DNA of 64,000 bases from Tupaia tana (GCA_026018925.1 JAKSZU010000006.1:198311449-198375448); one strand, 5' to 3'; positions 37,797-49,619 are shown, numbered from the stretch's first letter. The notes: generated from the letters alone by a model not told the origin. Numbers and translations: made by a program.

Positions 37797-39297
37797 CACA
37801 GCCGGGCATTTATTGCATTAGTCATACAGTGGGGAAGGAAATGACTTATCTTGCTTCTCTTTTCTGTCATCCGCCCAGTAGCTAGAAAAGAAAATAAAGG
37901 GCTGGCTCAGCCTAAGATGAAGAATAACAGTATCAGGCCATGAGACCTATTTTTCACAGTCCTTCCTCAACCCCTTTTTGGTCAACCAAAGAGTCACTGG
38001 CAGCAAGGGAGGACAAACAGGATGTCCAGAACATCTCAGATCCCTCAGTGCCAGGGACCCCACCCACAGAGGTGGGCAACCCATCGGCAGCACACCCCTC
38101 TGTGACCTCCTTGGTTTTGTTTCTCCCACTAATAAAAGCACAGTTCTTTTTAAGTGAACAACGAGTGAGGCAAAGAGACCCACAGAATGTGACCAGGCTT
38201 TAGGAAACTCAGCTTTTCTTTTCTTTTCTCTCCTACCTATAACACGCATGAATGGAAGGGCCAAACTTCTTCAGGAAAATCTGAAAGCCAGGAACTTATT
38301 AACAAGCTTGACACCTGCCTCTATGAGGAACTTCTAAAGCCAAAGATAGTCTTTGTAACTGAGGTCCATCTGTTGCTCAGATTTTTAATTCAGATATTCT
38401 TCCTTCTCAAGCCAAGGCTGAGAGAGCAGCCAATTTTGTGGAAAGATCCCTTTAATGAGAAATGAATAAAACTATCAATGCTAAATAAAATAGACCACTG
38501 TGAAACTTGGGTTCAATCCCACAGGGAAGAGTATGTGAGATTATCTGCATTATATAACTAGACCGCCTTTAATAGCTGGCACGATTCTTTGTGTCATTCC
38601 TTGGAGAAGCAGCTGGGGCTGGAGCCAAAGCACATGGTATTATTTTAAAGTGCTGCAGCCTCTGGAATTCTTCCTCTGAGAGATGTCAAGAATCAAAGTT
38701 TTACTGTGATTTATAGTCATTTTAAATGTTTAATACTTTTTACATTTTCCAAGCTATACCTTCTGCTTCCAGCAGCCCAAGAGCATTGCTTTGAAAAGTA
38801 ATTTTCAAATGGGAAGATTTAAAACTATGCAAAAAAGAGGCTTTACAGTACTTGGTGTCTGGATGGTTTAAAATAGATAAAAGAGATGAGACTGGAAAGT
38901 CAGGGCTCATGGAGTGTTTTTTCTCAGCTACTCATGATGACCCAACACCGTGGTAACTAGGGAGAAGAGGATTTTCAGAAGTGTACATCCATTTAGCAAA
39001 CATCACTGGGCCAGTCACTTCCTGGACCTCAGGGAGCTCTGTCAGGTCTGGTGAGCCAGCAAGCATTAGGTTGTAACATGCAAAACTGCCAGATTTTTTT
39101 GTTTGTTTGTTTGTTCAGAAATCATAGAATATTGGCAGCTTTATATGACTCAACCTAATAATTAGATGAAGACAGTGCACAATGATTAAGGCTGTGATGG
39201 AGGCTGTCACACAGTGTTATGGAACAATCTAGGGAAAGTGGGTCCAAGGACAAGAATGGGATAGCACGGCTGAGCTTGTTAGTTTTTGTTGTTGGAT

Positions 39298-39541
39298 TTT
39301 TTTAGAGAGATTTTTGCTATAAGGGTGCATGTACTTACCGGAAAGACAGTGATAGAAAGCGAGAAATTACCCCTGGGTGGGAGGGTAGGCCACGCCACAA
39401 TTTCTTCTCCTCCATTCTTCTCTTGCAATTTTGGGCATGCATGCACATGTGCCTGGTGTTAGTTTCAAGCCTCTGGGACTTGAACCACGGTCGACTATGT
39501 GGGAGACCAGTGATGTAACCATTAAACCATCTGCTGGTCCT
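39298..39541 (-). mobile_element. tRNA-derived SINE, long form
   Basis: 'agagatttttgctataaggg' start, 'cttctcctccattcttctct', B-box complement 'gggacttgaaccacgg', ends 'ctgctggtcc'. Approximate TSD tgagcttgtt / tgagcatgtt. Confidence 0.9.
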
Positions 39542-39555
39542 GAGCATGTTTTTAA

Positions 39556-41500
39556 ACAAACAAAAATCTCAAATTTATTGAGGTTCAGTTGGGCACAATA
39601 AACTGCATATCTTCTTAGTGTACATTTGACGAGTTTTGACACATGTATACATCTATAAAACCCTTACCACAATCAGAATAATAAATTTATTATGCTCAAA
39701 AGTTTTCTTATACCTCTTTGTAATTCCTTCTTCCCATCACCCCCACCCCCAGACAGATACTAATAGGCCTTCTATTATCATATGTTACTTTCATTTCCCA
39801 GAGTTTCACATAAATAGAATCCTACTATATTCTTTTTTGTTTGGTTATTTTCACTTTGCATAATTATTTTTAGATTCATCTCTTAGATTATATATTGATA
39901 TTTCATTGCTTTTTATTGCAGAACAGTGTTTTGTTGTACAGTTAAACCAGTTTGTTCTTCTGTTCACCAGCTGATGGACACTTATAGCTATTACAAATAA
40001 AGCTTTAGTGAACATTTGTGAACACGCACATACAACTCTTTGTATGGACATAGACGTTCTCTTCTCTTGGAGAAGAATCAGTCAACTATATGAAAGGTGT
40101 ATGTTCAGCTTGTTAAGGGATTGCCAACTGTTTTCCAAAGTGGTTGTCTGACTTCATAATCCCATCAGTAGTGCATGAGAGTTCCAGTTCCTCCATATCC
40201 TCACCAACATCGTATACCAGCTTTTCTCATTTTAATCTGTTATTTTAGTTGTGATAAAAACAACATGAGAGCTACATGATACAACATTGTTAGCTACAGG
40301 CACAGTGTTGAACAGCTTAGCTTTAGAGCTTACTCATCTTTGTAACTGAAACTATATCATTGAACAGCAACTCCCTGGTTCCTTTCCTCACAGCCCCTGC
40401 CAACACTATTCTGCTTTCTGTTTCTGGGTATGCTTAGTTTAGATACCTTGAGTAGGTAGAATCATGCAGTATTTGCCCTTCTGTGACGGGCAACTATTCT
40501 TATATGAGTATCGTGACATATATTATGGTTGAGTTTGAATTTTTCTAATGAATGATATTAGGCATTTTTTCATTTTCCAACCATATATCTTCTTAGCATA
40601 AGTGTCTGCCCAAGTTTTCACCCATTTTTAAAATTTATATATGTGTGTATATATATATTTATTTATTTATCTAAGCTTTGAGAGTGATTTGTATATATTA
40701 TATACTAGTCTTTTATAAGATTACCGTGTATGATTTGCAAATGTTTTTTCCCAGTCTGACTCATTTTTCACTTTCTTAGCAGTGTCTGTTTTCAAAGAGC
40801 AGAAGTTTTAAATGTTGGTGATGTCTAGTTTATCCATTTATTCTTTTATGGATTATGTTTTTGCTGTCATTTCTAAGAAATCTTTACCTAAGCTGAGGTT
40901 GCAGATGTTTAGCTATGTTTTCCTTTGGAAGTTTTATAATTATAGGTTTTCCATCTGGGTCTCTGAGCCATTTTGGGGTTAATTTTTACACATGATATGA
41001 ATATGGGTTGGATTCCTCTAGTGTCTATATGCACGTATCTATAGCCAGTTGTTTTAGCATCGTTGGCTGGAAAAAATAATCCTTTCTCCACTAAAGTGCC
41101 TTTGCACCTTTGTCAGAAATTAGTTGTCCAGGAAGCTGGGCATGGTAGTGTGTACCTGTAATACCAGCAACTCAGGAGGCTGAGGCAGGAGGATCAGGAG
41201 TTTGAAACCAGCCTGGAAACACAGCAAGACCCTGACTTTTGGGAAAAAATTCATACAGGTGTAGATCTATTTATAGATGCTAGTTTTTTCCATTGATATA
41301 TTTGTCTATCTTTTAATTAGTACCTAATTGTCTTAGTTTCTGTAGCTTCAACATAAGTCTTGAAACCAAGAATAACTTGTTCTTTTTCTAAAATTATTTT
41401 GTCTATTATAGTTCTTCACATTCTCTTATGAATTTTAGAATCAGTTTGTTAATTTCTATTTTTAAATATGCTGGGATTTTGATTGAGAGTCATTTTGATT
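39556..41500 (-). repeat. Ancient L1 (L1M type) fragments
   Basis: Antisense L1M-like text: 'agagtttcacataaatagaat', 'ctgatggacacttatagct', 'ttgccaactgttttccaaag', 'ccatctgggtctctgagcc' and 'gcacctttgtcagaaatt'. A different L1M-like 3' end piece appears at about 40260-40500. Carries the 7SL monomer. Confidence 0.7.
41133..41250 (+). mobile_element. 7SL-RNA-derived monomer (FLAM/proto-B1-like)
   Basis: Alu-left-arm-like: 'agctgggcatggtagtgtg', 'caactcaggaggctgaggca', 'ccagcctggaaacacagcaa'. The interval 'aggatc-aggagtttg' lacks about 10 nt relative to 7SL/Alu, as in proto-B1-type monomers. Single arm with a degraded A tail. Confidence 0.8.
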
Positions 41501-42790
41501 GGGAGCTAATGGGCCTTGAGGAGTTATGTCCATGAGTGGAAACACATTTTTACATTTGAGCAATTGGCATGTGAGACCAATATACAGCATTTAAAAAATT
41601 TCCACAGCTTTCCTCTCAAGTTTATTGAAAACCCACCTGTGCAAAATGGTGTTCTTTGATGCCAAGGGATACATGGAAAAATAAAATGTTCTAATTCTAG
41701 TTCTTATTTCCTGTGATTTCACCTATTTTTTTTTATCTCCTCCCAGAGAAAAGAGAATAAAGACAGTTATCTCAGGCAGCCTTTCACCCCTAGGAAAATA
41801 CTGCAGATAATCAGGGGGTTTGTGTTGCTATGCTCTCCTTCCCTTCCCCTGCCTGGCCTGAGGCTCATGTACCAAGCATTTGCCTATGATGCAGATATTC
41901 AGCAGTATTCCCCCCATTAGCTGGTACAGGAGGCAGGAATCAACTCCCTGTAGGGCCTGGGAGTTCTTAGACATGAGAAAGCAGCCCAGCCACTGGCTTT
42001 CATGTGTATGGTGGGTGAGAGTGGATGCTGGGGGCGTAACCAGCATGGAGATGACCCTGGTGAGCTAACAAGCAAAGCCACAAATTTGGAATTCTACGAT
42101 GCCTCCCAATTTTCAGATGCTCTTTCTGTAGTTTTTCAACTGAACAGGCCAAGTGAAACATTTCTGCAGGCCAAATTCAGTCCATTGACTACCGGTGTGC
42201 AGCCTCAGATGGATGGGCTCTTTTCTTTGCTTTCAGTATCAGCTCTCCCATTAGCTCCCTGAAGGCTTTATTTCAACAATTACTTACTGAACACTCGTGT
42301 TGTGCCAGGAAGTGCTAGGTACCCAGGAAATCCACTGGGGTAGGAGGACTCTCTAGTCTCGAGAGGCTTCTGCTCTAAGTTGGACTTAGGCGTGGTATAG
42401 AGAGGCATGTCAATGTTCCCTCCTACTCTCTCCTGACTGCTCTTTCCCATGTCCTTACTGTCACTCATTTGAGACCCTCCAGGAAGGGGATGGTTGATCA
42501 CCCCCTTGGAGAAGTCCCTGGAGTTTTTTTGAGGAGATGACACATGAGCAAATGGTTGAATGTAGAAGTACAGAGTGAAGATTAACTAACCAAATGTGCT
42601 CTAAAACAGTGTCAGTCAGACTTCTGGGCTGCTACCTGTTAGTGGAACATGAAATCAGTTTAGTGGTTGCCAATTGGGATTAAAATAAAGCAAAATAGGA
42701 TAGCATATACTAATAGTATTTTGTTTGTTTGTTTTGATAAACTTTTCTTTCATTTTCTCACACACATATGCAGATACATGCTTCTAATAC
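41501..42790. other. Unassigned; L2 remnant at about 42265-42440
   Basis: Antisense L2-like 'caacaattacttactgaac' and 'gtgccaggaagtgctagg'. No gene seen. Confidence 0.45.
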
Positions 42791-42796
42791 ATACAT

Positions 42797-43071
42797 TCTT
42801 TTTTTTTTTTTTTTTTTTTTGGAGAGGTTTTTGATATAGGGCACATGCGCTTGCCAGAAAGAAAGAGAGAGACAGAGAGACAGAAAGTGAGAAATCACCC
42901 CCCCCAGGGGGAATGGCCACACCACAGTCCCTTCTCCTCCATTCTCCTCTTAGGATCTTGGGCACACATGCACATGTGCCTGGTGTGAGTTTAAGCTACT
43001 GAGTCTGGGACTCGAACTGTGTTGGCTACATGGGAGTCCAGCGACATAGCCATTACGCCACCTGCTGGTCC
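42797..43071 (-). mobile_element. tRNA-derived SINE, long form
   Basis: T22 run, 'ggagaggtttttgatatag', 'ccttctcctccattctcctc', head complement ending 'cacctgctggtcccc'. Short TSD catacattctttt / catatattctttt. Confidence 0.92.
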
Positions 43072-43074
43072 CCA

Positions 43075-44194
43075 TATATTCTTTTTTTATTATTTATTTT
43101 TTATTATCATCATAATCTTCTTTATATTACATTGGATTACATATAACTTTACAGTGAATTACATTGCTTTTTCAGGTCCCCATATGTTCTTTAGAAGATG
43201 TTTTTGGTTTAAAAATATAGAAAAAACACAGTCTGGGAAATTTTTCACTTTCAGACTGTTATCAAAGAGATTCAAAAAATTATTAATGATGAGACTGACT
43301 ATGTTATTTCTGAGATCCTTTCCTAAATGGACTCTAAAACTGTTACCTGCGTCTGCTTGCTTACAGCTTTAAGTAGGCACTGAATACCTGCAAGCACAGC
43401 ATCTTCTCTATTACTGACTGAGCTCTGCCACCAATTAAAAGTATTTCAATTACCTTGACTTTGTTTCCTTCATTGGTAAAATAAATAAAATAACTAGGGT
43501 TTAAGCCTAAATTCCATAGAAGTACTTTAGACAATCCCAAATGATTTACATAAAGAGCTCAATTTGCCTCCTGTTGTATCATTAGCATCTAAAAAGTGTA
43601 TGGCAGCATAGTAGGCTTCAACTGCTATTCCCTGAGTTGGTACGTCTATCTTCAAAGTACATCGCATATGAAATTAGGTGCACACAGTATTTGAATTAGT
43701 TGATAAAAATTATTACCGAAATCTCACTCTAGGCACAAAATGAGTTAATGCAAATCCCAGAAAACTAAAATGTATCAAGAATATAAAATTCTAAAGCCAA
43801 ATGGAATTTTCAAGTGTGGTTAGCTTAGTCAGGTTAGTCTCATATTATGCCGTATCTTAGGAATGCAGGCCCTGCGTGAAATGCAACTGCTCTTAGCAGA
43901 TGTCTCCTGGGAGCCTCTGTCTACCAGACATTGTGCTAGGTCCTAGCTGTGAACGAGAGAGGCAAAGTTCCTGTCATTTTAGAGCCCACAGTTGACCACA
44001 GCATATGCCAAATTCTTTCACGTTGAGTTAATCCCGCTCACAGGTTAGTATCTTGGGCACTTCCTGCACTTGAGCTTGGCCTGCATCCCTGACCCGACAA
44101 TGTACAATTAGGTTATTGATCTGAAAGTGGGCTCTGATGCAAATTCTGGGAGAATCTTCCTTGTTCTTGATTCCAGACAAAGAAAGTCTATTCT
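43075..44194. other. Unassigned; L2 remnant at about 43905-44010
   Basis: 'accagacattgtgctaggtc' is an antisense L2-like end. No gene seen. Confidence 0.45.
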
Positions 44195-44200
44195 AGAAGG

Positions 44201-44633
44201 GGAGAGGGGCCTTCAAAAACTTCATGGAAATGCAGGACCAGCAGTTAGCGTAATGGCTATGTCACTGGACTCCCACATAGTCGACCGCGGTTCGTGTCCT
44301 GGACCTGGTGGCTTAAACTCACACCGGGCATGTGTGCATGCATGCCCAAGATTCCGAGAGGAGAAAGGAGGAGAAGGGATTGTGGTGTGGCCATACCCCC
44401 AGGGGGTGATTTCTCACTTTCTGTCTCTCTGTCTCTCTGTCTGTCTGGCGAGCACACGCGCCCTATAGCAAAAAGACCTCTCCAAAATAAATAAATAAAT
44501 AAATAAAAATAAAAAACTTCATGGAAATGCATTATTGAAGAAATAAAAAACTATGCATGGATTTCAAAATTTAGAGGTACCAAAATAAACCCATAATTTA
44601 ATTTCATTTTCCAGAAACTTTTTGAAGACCCCC
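44201..44633. mobile_element. Non-autonomous mariner derivative split by a SINE
   Basis: Left end 'ggccttcaaaaacttcatgg' and right end 'ccagaaactttttgaagacc' are inverted repeats of each other. Internal text (atgcatggatttcaaaa) matches the mariner relic at 61712-62982, so this looks like an internally deleted derivative of that family, about 155 bp before the SINE landed. Confidence 0.8.
44235..44511 (+). mobile_element. tRNA-derived SINE, long form, nested in the mariner derivative
   Basis: Perfect 20-bp TSD aaaaacttcatggaaatgca at 44215 and 44512. Head 'ggaccagcagttagcgtaat', 3' end 'ccctatagcaaaaagacctc', tail of AAAT units. Confidence 0.95.
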
Positions 44634-44925
44634 CAATCATATGCGTTAATGGGCTAAAGATTGCTCTATTTTCTGTTTTGTTGTTTTTTGAGGGCAGTGA
44701 GGCATGGAAGGAGGCTAGGGTTATATTGCATTTGCAGTCAATTAAAACATCCAAATCTTTTCTCCTGAACTGTATTTAAGCCAGGTTGAAAACATTCAGT
44801 ATGTTCATGGTTGACTTTTTTTTAAATTGCCTGAGGATGTGTGTGCTTGCAAGAGAAAGAGACGGGGAGGCAGAAAGCACTCCCTAATGGGTCGTAGTCA
44901 TGTTGTAACCCATTCTCTTCCATTC

Positions 44926-45122
44926 CACTTTGAAATTTTGTTTCTTAAGAACTTTGCTTTAAATTTCAAAGTGTAGTTTTTTTTTTTTTTTTGTTTTTGT
45001 TTTTTTTTTGTTTTTTTTTTAATTTTTACCATAGGGTGTGTGCACTTGCCAGAGAGATAGGGTTGGTGCGAAGTCACCCACCAGGGGTGATGGTCATGCT
45101 ACATTCCCTTCTCCTCCATTCT
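44926..45122. repeat. 197-bp local duplicate of 46581-46775
   Basis: Both copies read cactttgaaattttgtttct and continue through a T-rich run into the same SINE text to 'ttctcctccattct'. Apart from the T-run they differ by about one base. The copy includes about 48 bp of flanking DNA that belongs to the 46.6-kb locus. Confidence 0.92.
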
Positions 45123-45231
45123 TTTCATCCTGTCAGGATTTAGGGCACACATGCACACATGTCTAGCATGTTTTTCAAGCCACTAGGGCCGGGATTCGAA
45201 CTGCAGTCTGCCATGTGGGATCTGACTTTCT

Positions 45232-45418
45232 TTTAATTTTTATAAGAATTATTTTACTTAACTTTACTTATGTATGTATGTATTTTCATTTGACCAGAGA
45301 GGGACTGAGTGAGAGAGAAAGAAAACAAGAAAGCAAGGTGCCAGGTACAGGACTTGAACCACAGTTGGCCATGTGGGAGCCCAGCGCCCTTAACCACCAT
45401 ACCACTTGCCAGCCCCTA
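45232..45418 (-). mobile_element. tRNA-derived SINE, short form, nested in the older SINE
   Basis: Perfect 17-bp TSD tgggatctgactttctt at 45215 and 45419. Reads A/T tail, 'tttgaccagagagggac', head complement 'ccatgtgggagcccagc'. Confidence 0.95.
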
Positions 45419-45921
45419 TGGGATCTGACTTTCTTAACCATGAGGCTCTGGGGCCAGCCAATGATTTGACATTTTAGAACTTGATGATAGGCTATCATAT
45501 TTATCCCAAACCAATTTTATCAACCTATTGAAATTATTTTGATTTTTGATTATGTTAATCCCCAACTCATTGTCTTTTCTGACTTTAGGAAGGCAGCAAA
45601 TTAAACAGCCTGCCATCTCTCTTTCTTCCTGGGTTACTGATAAGAGGACTGAAAGTTTCATTTTTAAGGTTACTGTTGTCACAGCTTTGATGGATTTTGC
45701 TTGGCACATTCACATGACCTTCATACTTTTTTATTTCTTTAGTCTTACTGCCAAGCCACTCAACTCAGCTGAACTCTATCAAAGAAATGTGCTTTTGATG
45801 CCTGAAGTTAGCTGCATTCTAAGGATTACTGATGATTTTACCCTTTCTAGGCAGGTTTAGGACTCATACGGAAAACTTAAATCCTTCAGAGTTATTTTAT
45901 AATTTATAACATGCAATTTCT

Positions 45922-46182
45922 TTTTAAATTTTTAAAGAAAGTTTTTGTTATAAGGTGCATGTGTGCACTCACTGGCATGAGACAGAGAGGGGGGAAATGA
46001 GAAATCACCCCTCAGAGGAAATGGCCACACTGCAATCCCTTGTCCTCAAGTCTCTTCTTGGCATTTTGGACACATGCACACATGCCTGGCATGATTTTCA
46101 AGCTACTAAATCCAGGACTCGAACCATAGTTGGCCGTGTGGGAGTCCAATGCCTTAACCACCATGTCACCTGCTGGCCTCTA
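45922..46182 (-). mobile_element. tRNA-derived SINE, long form
   Basis: 'aaagtttttgttataaggtg', 'gaaatcacccctcagagg', head complement ending 'cacctgctggcctc'. TSD catgcaatttctt / tatgcaatttctt. Confidence 0.9.
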
Positions 46183-46635
46183 ATATGCAATTTCTTAAAC
46201 TAACTCTACTTGTTACTGCTCAGGAAACAGCAGCAAAGAAAATATCAAGGAATTATGGGGCCAATTTTTTTTCTTTAATTTCATTATCAATTTAAATATT
46301 TATGTATTTGATCTTGAAAACTAAAATAAAACTACAAGTATTTTTAAACAGTTAAGAGAATTTTGAAGAACAACCATCATGGAAACTAACATGATTTGGA
46401 GTCTATTTTCTCTGTTTTGGAAAGGAGAAACACTCAAAACTTTGTATACACAATTTATAACATGCAATTTTTCCCCCAGTAACTTTCATTTAAAGGAATC
46501 TTTAACATCTTTTGCTAATAACCTATTGTCATTAATGTTGACAATTTACTCAGTTGTCTGTATATTTTGGCAAGCCAAGTCACTTTGAAATTTTGTTTCT
46601 TAAGAACTTTGCTTTAAATGTCAAAGTGTAGTTTT

Positions 46636-46791
46636 TTTTTTGTTTTTTTTTTTTTGTTTCTTTTTTTTTTTTTAATTTTTACCATAGGGTGTGTGCACTT
46701 GCCAGAGAGATAGGGTTGGTGCGAAGTCACCCACCAGGGGTGATGGTCATGCTACATTCCCTTCTCCTCCATTCTCCTCTTGGGATTTTGG

Positions 46792-46826
<35 letters not shown>

Positions 46827-46917
46827 TCCAGTATGTTTTTCAAGGCACCAGGTCTGGGACTTGAACCATGTAATAGGCTATCCAATGACGTAACTTACCA
46901 TGCCACCTGCTGGTCCT
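46636..46917 (-). mobile_element. tRNA-derived SINE, long form, with (CA)n
   Basis: T-rich run, 'accatagggtgtgtgcactt', CA run at about 46796-46821, ends 'cacctgctggtcc'. TSD tcaaagtgtagtttt at 46621 and about 46918. This is the source locus of the duplicate at 44926. Confidence 0.92.
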
Positions 46918-47069
46918 CAAAGTGTAGTTTTGTTATTTTTGCCATTTGCCACTAAGCTTGTGTTTTAGAGATACTAACAACAGGGCAACACTGACTTTTA
47001 TGGATTGGAGGCACTTCTGCCTTGGTGAACCTTTTCTTTCTAAAAAATATATTGAAAATTAAATTTTAT

Positions 47070-47300
47070 GTCCAGCATGTTGGCATAGCCAGTAATAAAC
47101 TAAATTGTGATGCTGGAAACCCCACTGCTGATCACAAGGTTGGATTCTTGGGTCAGCCCGAAAACAGAAGATCCTAATGCGCTAAAGAACCAGGAGAAGG
47201 GGATCACAGCCTGACAAGGCCCTGTTTAGGATGCTTCTCTCTCTCATCTTCTTTCTTTTTTTCTTGGGCACATGCCTGTGCTGTCATGAACAAAATAAAA
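47070..47300 (+). mobile_element. Second SINE family (family B), diverged copy
   Basis: 'tccagcatgttggcatagcc' head, 'gttggattcttgggtcag' B-box region, 'aggccctgtttaggatgctt', TC-rich stretch, 'aacaaaataaaatgaaa' tail. Confidence 0.55.
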
Positions 47301-47414
47301 TGAAAAAAATTCATGTTATGACTATGTTGGTAAATGATGATGTATTATATATTCAAACATTTTCTTTGCCCAAAGTTTATTTTTTCTTTCTTTTAAAAAA
47401 ATACTTATTGTGAA

Positions 47415-48307
47415 GCAGAGAGCTTAGTTCTCTTTCACACTATACAAGATGGCAGTTGAAAAAACTGCAAAGCAGGATACTAAGGAGAAGAAACTCGAAG
47501 CCAAGAAGGCTGATGCCAGTGGCAAGGTTAAAAAGGGTGACCCCAGGGCTAAACGCCCAAGAAGGAGAAGCCCCATTGTAGCAGAAATCCAGTACTAATC
47601 TACCGTGTATTCCAGGAAGGCCGTTTACGAGAGGAAATACTCGGCCACTAAATTCAGGATTGAAAAGAAAAGGGAGAAGGTTCTTGCCACTGTCACAAAA
47701 CCAGTTGTTGGGGACAAGAATAGTGGTACCTGGGTGGTTAAACTTCGCAAAATGCCTAGATATTATCCTACTGAAGATGTGCCTTGAAAGCTGTTGAGCC
47801 ATGGCAAAAAAAAAAAAAAAAAAAAAAAAAAAACCCTTCAGTCAGCATGTGAGAAAGCTGCGAGCCAGCATCACTCCTGGGACCATTCTGATCATGCTCA
47901 CTGGACACCACAGAGGCAAGAGAGTGGTTTTCCTGAAGCAGCCGAGCAGTGGCTTGCTACTTGTAACTGGACCGCTGGTTCTCAATCGAGTTCCACTGCG
48001 TAGAACACACCAGAAATTTGTCATTGCCACCTCCACAAAAATTGATATTAGTAAAGTAAAAATTCCAAAACACTTTACTGATACTTATTTCAAGAAAAAG
48101 AAGCTGTGGAAGCCCAGACACCAGGAAGGTGAGATCTTTGACACAGAAAAGGAGAAATACGAGATTATAGAGCAGCAAAAGGTTGGTTGGAAAGCTGTGG
48201 ACTCACAAATTTTACCAAAAATCAAAGCTGTTCCTCAGCTCCAGGGATACCAGCGATGCATATTTACCCTTACAAATGAGGTTTATCCTCACAAATTGGT
48301 GTTCTAG
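47415..48307 (+). pseudogene. RPL6: RPL6 processed pseudogene
   Basis: Retrocopy of ribosomal protein eL6 of the 60S subunit. ATG at 47448 ([15 protein letters not shown]); clear later blocks are [72 protein letters not shown] and the C terminus PHKLVF at 48307. The copy covers the whole coding region without introns. Broken by a frameshift near 47560, a stop near 47596 and a run of about 31 A at 47805-47833 where the parent has a short A tract. The open frame 47801-48307 is the 3' half only. A SINE follows directly after the stop. Confidence 0.96.
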
Positions 48308-48493
48308 GGCCCAGTAGATGGCGTGGTGGTTAAGTGCTCTGGACGCCTGCATGGCTGCCTGGGATTCGAGTCCTGGACCTGGTGGCTTGCTTTCTCACTT
48401 TCTCTTTCTCTCTTTCTCTCTCACTCTCACTCTGTCCCTCTCTGGTCAAATTGAAATAAATAAATAAATAGTTAAATAAAAATAATCTTAAAA
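48308..48493 (+). mobile_element. tRNA-derived SINE, short form, inserted at the RPL6 stop codon
   Basis: TSD aaattggtgttcta (about 48293 and 48494). Head 'gggcccagtagatggcgtgg', CT-rich body, 'tctctggtcaaattgaaata' end. Confidence 0.93.
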
Positions 48494-48507
48494 AATTGGT
48501 GTTCTAA

Positions 48508-48783
48508 ATTTCTTGCCAAGAACCTAATTAACTGATCATATAAAAGTTTATTGTAATTTATTACTTACATATAATCATTGTGCATCTTTGTAGGTTACAG
48601 AATGGTTTTTAAAAACATGTATATGGTGTATAAAAAACACAAAGAGGATATAAATATATTCACCACCTTCAACATTTAGCATTATATTATGTTGTGAAAA
48701 TCCAAAACCCATTCCACAGGTTATTTAGAAGTATGGACTGAATTATCTTTGACATTCTTTACTGTGAAATGCAGTTTTAAAGA
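48508..48783. other. Unassigned; no gene seen
   Basis: AT-rich; may include residual RPL6 flank. Nothing supported. Confidence 0.4.
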
Positions 48784-48796
48784 AAAACAAATTAAG

Positions 48797-49075
48797 GATC
48801 AGTAGATGGCATAATGGTTACATCACTGGACTCTCACATGGTTAACTGCAGTTCAAGTCCCAGAACTGTAGCTTAAAACTCACACCAGGTGCATGTGCAT
48901 TCATGACCAAAATCCCAAGAGAAGAATGGAGGAGAAGTCACTGTGGCATGGCCATACCCCATGGCATGGATGATTTCTCGCTTTCTGACTCTCTGTCTCT
49001 CCAGAAAGTGTGCAACCCTATAGCAAAAACCTCTTTCTTGGAAAAGAAAAGAGAGAGAAAAAAAAATAGAAAAGT
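48797..49075 (+). mobile_element. tRNA-derived SINE, long form
   Basis: Head 'ggatcagtagatggcataat', body 'aagagaagaatggaggag', 3' end 'ccctatagcaaaaacctctt'. TSD aaaacaaattaa (48784 and about 49077). Confidence 0.92.
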
Positions 49076-49105
49076 AAAACAAATTAATTAAAAAGCAGAC
49101 AATCA

Positions 49106-49341
49106 GGGACCAGTACATGGCATGGTGGTTAAGGTGCTAGATTCCCACATGGCCAACCATGTTTCGAGTCCCAGACCTGGTAGCTTGAAAATTACGCTGG
49201 CTGTGTGTGCATGCATGCCCAAAATCCCAGGAGAAGAAGGAATTGTGGTATGGCCATCATCGCTGGTGGATAATTTCTCACTTCTCTTTTTTGTGTCTCT
49301 CACCTGAGAGTGCACATGCCCTATGGCAAAATCTAAAAACT
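49106..49341 (+). mobile_element. tRNA-derived SINE, long form
   Basis: Head 'gggaccagtacatggcatgg', B-box 'gtttcgagtcccag', 3' end 'gccctatggcaaaatctaa'. Confidence 0.9.
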
Positions 49342-49619
49342 TTAGACATCAAAATGTCCTAAAGTAACAAGGATGGGTCTTTGAAAACAAACATAATCTT
49401 AACATAGCCAATGAAAGAATTTGTAATTTCCACGTAGAGGACTGTGGGAGATAGGAGTTTATAATCTGTGGTATCATTGATCCAGTTAGAGATAGGTAAA
49501 ATTGTACCTAACAATAGCTCTATAGGAAGAGATAGAAAAAGAAAACTTTTACTCATTCACTATGAGTTCTTGTAAGACGATAGTACTATACTGTGCATGA
49601 GAAATAAAAGCAAAAACAA

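Larger units (their letters stand above)
35621..39297. other. Long stretch with few repeats; no gene recognised
   Basis: About 3.7 kb without young SINEs or LINEs, unlike the rest of the window. It contains a MIR remnant (about 37535-37680), a duplicated 22-mer with a hairpin at 37727-37796, and a tandem ccttaaagaa(c/t)acatc repeat at about 35683-35715. Frames here have no recognisable homology. Confidence 0.45.
44813..45458 (-). mobile_element. Older tRNA-derived SINE carrying two later insertions
   Basis: 3' half at 44813-44925 (ending 'cattctcttccattc'), 5' half at 45122-45231 and 45419-45458 ('atcctgtcaggatttaggg', 'gggattcgaactgcag', 'aggctctggggccagcc'). It is interrupted by the 197-bp duplicate at 44926 and by a short SINE at 45232. 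Confidence 0.85.

Noticed and set aside
47801..48307. Functional RPL6-like gene (168-aa frame)
   Set aside because: It starts inside an A tract and lacks the N-terminal half; an intact copy would need the broken upstream frame.
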